DNA of 64,000 nt from Clostridium sp. OF03-18AA (GTDB lineage Bacteria; Bacillota; Clostridia; Lachnospirales; Lachnospiraceae), in contig NZ_QUEP01000010.1 of NCBI RefSeq assembly GCF_003478035.1, positions 62,334 through 126,333 of the forward strand. The letters are read 5' to 3'. The notes under the pieces are model-generated. The model saw only the letters and a list, made by a program, of their open reading frames with translations. It did no database searches and had not been told where the DNA came from. The position numbers were made by a program, and so were the translations under genes. Of this stretch, positions 59,887 to 64,000 are shown piece after piece (the stretch's first letter is position 1; every line of letters begins with the position of its first letter).

Positions 59887-60657
59887 TTAACCCCACAGAT
59901 GATTCTGCCAGGCAAATTTGATCACAGTGAGGATTACTACGACTAACATCACCGGTTTGATGATCTTCTCGCCCTTCCTGATCGCCAGATTAACGCCGAC
60001 GAGGTTTCCTGCAATGGCACAGAGTGCTGCCGGACAAGCGATCTCATAAGCGACATTTCCCGTTTTCACATAGCTTACAAGGGCGATGGCATTCGTAAGT
60101 ACGATGAGGACCTTACCGTTACCGGACGCACATCTCGCATCATAGTGCATGATCATCGTAAATGCGATGATCGCTACGGTACCGATCCCCGGGCCGAAAA
60201 GACTGTTGTAAAATCCCATGATCACGCCGACGATCAGGGCCTGAATAACTGTTTTTTTTGAGATCTCGCTTCTCATGATCACGTTTCTCGCATCCGTCTT
60301 TCTGAGAACCATGATGAGGGCGATCACCGGAAGTGCCACCGTGATGGCCTTCTGGATGCTCTCCTCCGGAAGGAGAAAGATGATCTTTGTTCCAATCCAT
60401 GCCCCCGTCATCGCCGTGATGGCTGAGACCAGTGCGATCCTCAGATCGACCATGTTGTTTTTAAAATACTTGATTGCTGAGACCAGGTTTCCAAGACCTG
60501 CCTGCAGCTTGTTGCAGCCGTAAGCCGAGCGGACCGGCAATCCGATCATTAAGTATGTCGGCAGCGCAATCAATCCTCCACCTCCGCCGATGGAATCAAT
60601 AATACCCGAAATAAAGAAGATCGGGCAGATGATAAGCAATGTTTTTAAGTAACTCAT
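59887..60657 (-). CDS. TauE/SafE-family anion (sulfite/sulfonate) exporter
   Basis: The 256-residue protein has about eight membrane segments and the family motif GGGGGLIALPTYL near 24-36, with FYNSLFGPGIGTVAII repeating it in the second half. TauE/SafE proteins move sulfite, sulfoacetate or other organic anions. AAGGGAGAAGG precedes the ATG. A LysR gene is transcribed divergently across a 370-bp spacer, a usual arrangement for regulator and target. Confidence 0.85.
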   Translation of the reverse strand: MSYLKTLLIICPIFFISGIIDSIGGGGGLIALPTYLMIGLPVRSAYGCNKLQAGLGNLVSAIKYFKNNMVDLRIALVSAITAMTGAWIGTKIIFLLPEESIQKAITVALPVIALIMVLRKTDARNVIMRSEISKKTVIQALIVGVIMGFYNSLFGPGIGTVAIIAFTMIMHYDARCASGNGKVLIVLTNAIALVSYVKTGNVAYEIACPAALCAIAGNLVGVNLAIRKGEKIIKPVMLVVVILTVIKFAWQNHLWG

Positions 60658-60785
60658 TTCCTTCTCCCTTTTTGCACAGCCTACGTTCTTTCATCATCTC
60701 CGGGAAACTGTCTCCACTGTGCTGCTGTTTGTATTTGCTGTTATTTTGATCCGTCAAAAGCTCTCTTCCCGGCACATAAATCCTT

Positions 60786-60916
60786 TTACTGTTCACGCCT
60801 TGCGCAAACAGTAACTGATTTTACCGATGCTTCGCATTCTGAATCGGCAAAATCCACTACCACCACTGTATTGTACGGAATTTTCAGTTCAGAAAATTCC
60901 TACCCGTGTACAGTAA
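60786..60916 (+). repeat. Dispersed hairpin repeat R1, copy B (most complete)
   Basis: The element is bounded by TTACTGT and ACAGTAA (perfect 7-bp terminal inverted repeats; the match extends to CACG/CGTG). It contains three dyads: TTACTGTT/AACAGTAA, GATTTTACCGAT/ATCGGCAAAATC, and GGAATTTTC/GAAAATTCC. It is about 131 bp and lacks a coding frame, so it looks like a small non-autonomous mobile element or a structured intergenic repeat. No target-site duplication is obvious. Confidence 0.7.
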
Positions 60917-60940
60917 TTTTTATTCCCTCCCTTGATCATC

Positions 60941-60969
60941 TTGAATATACCATGGATCTCATATATAAT
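60941..60969 (+). promoter_or_regulatory. Sigma-A promoter of the LysR gene at 61.0 kb
   Basis: TTGAAT, 17 bp, TATAAT, 60 bp upstream of the start codon. Confidence 0.65.
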
Positions 60970-61029
60970 CAAATTTATAATATTGATATTTTTCATTAAA
61001 TATATTTATGTGCAAAAGGAGTCCCCCAC

Positions 61030-61995
61030 ATGTTCCAATCCAAAGACTACATTTACGAGATTTACCGCTGCGGCAGCTTCTCCGCCGCGGCCAAAAACCT
61101 CTACATCACCCAGCCCGCTATCAGCATCGCAGTAAAAAAAGAAGAACAGGAGTTAGGCCAGCCCATCTTTGAGCGTTCTTCCTCCCGTCTTCTTTTAACT
61201 GACGCCGGCCGCGCCTACATCGATGCCGTGGAAAAGCTCCACCGCATTGAAGAGGATCTGAAGGTCTACTGCAACGACCTCTCAAACCTCAAAACAGGGG
61301 CTCTGAGGATCGGCGCCTCCAGTTTTTTTCTCTCCAGCATCGTTCTCCCGGTCGTTGCCGAATACAGCCGCCGCTATCCCGGAATCTCTCTGGACGTTCA
61401 GGAAGCGCCATCTCTTGAATTACAAAAGCGTCTCGCGAATGAGGCGCTCGATATCCTCGTGGATCCGGTGGACCAGCAGGGTGACACCTTCGACTCCGTC
61501 ATCCTCTTCGAAGACCACTTTCTCCTCGCTGTCCCAGATGCTCCAAATTTCTTTGCCTCTATGGGAATAAAAAAAGACCTTCTTCCTGCGGCATTCACCG
61601 CCGATGAGATTCGCCGCGGTGTTCATTTAGATCCGGCTGCGCCTTCCGTCTCCCTCTCTTCCTTCGCAAAGGCCCCTTTTCTGCTGCTCCGCCCGGAGAC
61701 CATTGCCTACGAGCGCGCCGTAAGGCTCTGTGCCCAGAATGGCTTTGCCCCAAATATCCGCCTGCAGTTAGATCAGCTCGCCACCGCCTACCGCTCCTGC
61801 GGTGCCGGTCTCGGTGTCACACTCCTGTCTGACACCGTTGTCCGCATGTCTGACCACGATGAACCCGTCGTTTTTTACAAACTGGACTCCGATGATGTAA
61901 GCCGTGACATCGCTGTTATGTGGAAGAAAAAGAGATATGTATCAAAGGCTATGGAAGAATTTACGAATCTGGCGGCAGAGATGTTTTCCGGCTAA
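61030..61995 (+). CDS. LysR-family transcriptional regulator
   Basis: The 321-residue protein has an N-terminal winged helix (GSFSAAAKNLYITQPAISIAVKKEEQELGQ, about 15-45) and a LysR effector domain starting near 90 (GALRIGASSFFLSSIVLP). It is divergent from the TauE-type exporter, its likely target. AAGGAG lies 8 nt before the ATG. Codon use is more GC-rich than in neighbouring remnants. Its 3' end overlaps the end of a decayed lysR on the other strand. Confidence 0.9.
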   Translation: MFQSKDYIYEIYRCGSFSAAAKNLYITQPAISIAVKKEEQELGQPIFERSSSRLLLTDAGRAYIDAVEKLHRIEEDLKVYCNDLSNLKTGALRIGASSFFLSSIVLPVVAEYSRRYPGISLDVQEAPSLELQKRLANEALDILVDPVDQQGDTFDSVILFEDHFLLAVPDAPNFFASMGIKKDLLPAAFTADEIRRGVHLDPAAPSVSLSSFAKAPFLLLRPETIAYERAVRLCAQNGFAPNIRLQLDQLATAYRSCGAGLGVTLLSDTVVRMSDHDEPVVFYKLDSDDVSRDIAVMWKKKRYVSKAMEEFTNLAAEMFSG

Positions 61996-62465
61996 ATACT
62001 TATAACGTCCTCAACCGTCCGTATATATTCTTTACATTCCTTTTCAAACTGCTCAATCAGTTCCTTTTTCTTTAAAAATGCATGCAGGAATAATACTGAA
62101 AGAATTAGGAATCCGTAAAAGTTCCGGTATCAGCTCCGTTGTATCCGTCACCATAAGCGGCAGGTCTAACGGGTTCATCTGCTTCTCATGCCACTCCACA
62201 AACCCCGTTCCCCAATCAAAATAGATTTCATTGAAACGCTTTAACTGCTGTGCTTGCACAACCTCAGGGTAATCAGAAACGCTTTTTGAACTAAGCAGAA
62301 ATAACGGTTCCCTAAAGATCGGCACAGCCTCCACCGCCTTCGAATAAAAGACACGCGGGGCAATTCCGATGTCTGTCTCCCTGTTCTCCAACATCGAAAT
62401 AATGCGGTCTGTCCAGTGTGTCGCTAATGTGATTGAAAGTTTTCCTTTCCCAAGAAGTTCTCTGT
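61992..62465 (-). pseudogene. Decayed LysR regulator, C-terminal part only
   Basis: One frame reads ELLGKGKLSITLATHW, then MLENRETDIGIAPRVF through ELLRIPNSFSIIPAC, the second half of a LysR effector domain. Near 62080 it must shift frame to continue FLKKKELIEQFEKECKEYI and end at 61992. The DNA-binding domain and first lobe are absent. Two lesions (5' truncation and frameshift) make function unlikely. Confidence 0.75.
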
Positions 62466-62508
62466 AAACAGTGTTTTTCTATATTTATTGTGAGATAAAT
62501 TTTCTGTT

Positions 62509-62547
62509 AAAAAGCTGCTGCACAACTTTCTGGCAGCAGCTTTTCCT
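62509..62547 (-). terminator. Rho-independent terminator
   Basis: AAAAGCTGCTG and CAGCAGCTTTT form an 11-bp stem just after the RidA-like stop, followed by TTTTT on the - strand. Confidence 0.85.
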
Positions 62548-62554
62548 TCTTAAT

Positions 62555-62815
62555 CTAATATTTTATACTTCCTACCCCCGCAATGACCGCAATCTCCACC
62601 GGCGCTTCTCCCGGAAGAACCGCAACACCGACAGCCGCACGGCTTCCAACACCAGATTCACCAAGCTCCTCGCAGAAATACTCAGACGCGAAATCCGCGA
62701 TCTTCGGCTGCTTTGTAAAATCCGGCTCAGAGTTTACATAAACTGTAATCTGCATGATCTGTACGATCTTCTCGCCCTCTTCCAGCTTATTTTTTGCAGC
62801 TGTGAGCGCATTCAT
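62555..62815 (-). pseudogene. RidA/YjgF-like protein lacking its N-terminal third
   Basis: The 86 residues match the C-terminal part of the YjgF-like RidA family: NALTAAKNKLEEGEKIVQ, ITVYVNSEPDFTKQPKIADFASE, GSRAAVGVAVLPGEAPVEI. A full-length member would have 60-70 more residues, and no ribosome site precedes the ATG. The stop of the upstream hydrolase is only 46 bp away, so the missing part was deleted. RidA proteins remove reactive imines; this copy is probably inactive. Confidence 0.75.
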
Positions 62816-62861
62816 TTATATAGTTTTCCAAATTTGTCCATTCATTCAATCATCTATAAAA

Positions 62862-64000
62862 TTAAAATCCATTTTCATCCAGTTTTAACACAGTCTGATA
62901 CAGAACATCCGCCCCCATATCGATATGTTCCGGTTTTGTATATTCGTCGCCCTGATGGCTGATACCCTTGACACTCGGGACAAAGATCATACCGATCGGA
63001 ACTCCTTCGTGGGCCATCGAATTTGCGTCATGGCCTGCACCGCTGGGCATGATGATATGGCTGATTCCCTTTTCTGTGCAGACATCGTCGATCAGTTTGA
63101 TCAATCTCGGATCACACGGTGTGGAATATTTGGCACCGGTATTTACAAATTCAAACTCACAGTTCGGAATCTCTTTTGCGAGTGCCTGAATATCTGCATA
63201 GAACTGATCTGTTACAGCTTTGTCCATATGACGCATCTCAAAGTTCGCCACAGCCTGTCCCGGAATTACATTTTCCTGTCCGGGTGATACAGAGATCTTT
63301 CCGACCGTAAATACAAGCGTGTCGTTCAGTTCTCTTGCCCGCTCTTCTGCTGCTACGATCAGCTTTGCCATTCCGACAAGCGCATCTTTTCTGTTAGCCA
63401 TCATCGTTGTGCCCGCATGGTTGCTCATGCCTTTTGCCGTTACCTTATAGTCGATGATGCTGACGATTCCGCTGACAACGCCCACATCTATTCCTGTATG
63501 ATCGAGTTTATCGCCCTGTTCGATATGATATTCCAGATAACACTCATACTTGCTGATATCTCTCTTGGCTGCTTTTGCTTTTTCCGGACTGCAGCCAAAC
63601 TTTGCTAATTTTTCCGCATATCCGGGAATGTCTGGATCAAGCATCCCTGTCACGCATCTGCTTCCAAATGTACCGCCAAGAATACTGGACTCTTCCATAT
63701 TAAAGCCCCAGATCTCCAATGGATGGCGCAGGGTACGTCCTTCTTCCTTTAAGCGGGCCGCAACTTCCAGGGCACCGGTCACACCCAGCATTCCATCATA
63801 AACACCGCCCTGCATAACTGTATCCATGTGGGAACCGAGCACGATGGATTTTGCTTCCGGGTCACTCCCCTGCAATACGCCATGAAGATTTCCCACCGGG
63901 TCAGTCTCCACCTGCATTCCCAGCTCCTGCATGCGTCCTTTTAAAAACTCAAGCACTTGGAAATATTTTTCTGAAAATCCCAGCCGTGTGATCGAACCGT
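62862..64000 (-). CDS. M20 Zn-dependent hydrolase of the N-carbamoyl-amino-acid/allantoate amidohydrolase group (5' end outside window)
   Basis: The frame stays open to the right edge (RLGFSEKYFQVLEFLK precedes the apparent GTG), so the start lies outside. Visible motifs: VLGSHMDTVMQGG, YDGMLGV, FNMEESS, EYHIEQG, and PSGAGHDANSMA near the end, typical of allantoate amidohydrolase and N-carbamoyl-L-amino-acid hydrolase (AllC/HyuC). It hydrolyses carbamoyl or ureido groups. The adjoining truncated RidA-like gene fits a nitrogen-salvage locus. Confidence 0.85.
   Translation of the reverse strand, partial: GSITRLGFSEKYFQVLEFLKGRMQELGMQVETDPVGNLHGVLQGSDPEAKSIVLGSHMDTVMQGGVYDGMLGVTGALEVAARLKEEGRTLRHPLEIWGFNMEESSILGGTFGSRCVTGMLDPDIPGYAEKLAKFGCSPEKAKAAKRDISKYECYLEYHIEQGDKLDHTGIDVGVVSGIVSIIDYKVTAKGMSNHAGTTMMANRKDALVGMAKLIVAAEERARELNDTLVFTVGKISVSPGQENVIPGQAVANFEMRHMDKAVTDQFYADIQALAKEIPNCEFEFVNTGAKYSTPCDPRLIKLIDDVCTEKGISHIIMPSGAGHDANSMAHEGVPIGMIFVPSVKGISHQGDEYTKPEHIDMGADVLYQTVLKLDENGF

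Noticed and set aside
1..64000. tRNA/rRNA genes, CRISPR arrays, prophage or replication origin
   Set aside because: No cloverleaf-like, rRNA-like or regularly spaced repeat sequence, and no phage structural or replication genes, were noticed by eye.

Overview
The window looks like chromosome from an anaerobic, spore-forming Clostridia member, most likely a gut Lachnospiraceae relative. The signs are two sporulation regulators (sigG, spoIIID), a class B sortase, very large secreted proteins ending in aromatic/Gly cell-wall-binding repeats, clostridial Feo genes with a FeoB-associated Cys-rich protein, a flavodiiron protein, strong GGAGG ribosome sites and a balanced base composition. This is inferred from gene content only. 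I saw no rRNA, tRNA, CRISPR array, intact insertion sequence or prophage.

Layout. 0-8 kb: the end of an SLC13-like permease, a 2010-residue surface protein, and sigG. 8-18 kb: an M20 peptidase with a FlK-like thioesterase, spoIIID, a nicotinamidase-like hydrolase, sortase B beside an orphan cell-wall sorting signal, a MATE exporter, an ion antiporter with a cytidylate-kinase-like protein, and azlCD. 18-25.6 kb: another permease, a crotonase, a PatB-type lyase, then a decayed stretch (oligopeptide ABC remnant, XRE regulator, amidohydrolase remnant, frameshifted SGNH protein). 25.8-33.3 kb: a carboxylate module with gntR, ttdA, ttdB, an SLC13 permease and an enolase-superfamily dehydratase, followed by a D-2-hydroxyacid dehydrogenase and an amidohydrolase. 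33.5-41.7 kb: two more wall-binding surface proteins. 42-45.8 kb: an rRNA-methyltransferase-like gene with trkA and trkH. 46-50.2 kb: a ZIP transporter and a two-transcript feo region. 50.5-59.6 kb: flavodiiron protein and flavodoxin, a serine hydrolase, CapA, an M20 peptidase, LysR, a 2-hydroxycarboxylate transporter and greA. 59.9-64 kb: TauE, LysR, two truncated genes and an M20 hydrolase cut by the window edge.

The main theme is organic-acid and acyl/peptide scavenging: three SLC13/DASS-type permeases and a related antiporter, a 2HCT carrier, L-tartrate dehydratase, several M20 hydrolases and amidohydrolases. A second theme is the cell surface. The non-coding signals I find most interesting are: (1) a related dyad at the predicted 5' end of two transcripts, the M20-capA operon and the serine hydrolase; (2) the same direct-repeat element, at the same 12-bp distance from the -35, ahead of the two giant surface-protein genes; (3) two families of dispersed hairpin repeats; (4) two abutting palindromes ahead of feoA-feoB plus a Fur box ahead of a separate feoA transcript; (5) inverted-repeat arms lying in promoter spacers. 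All are read by eye and untested.
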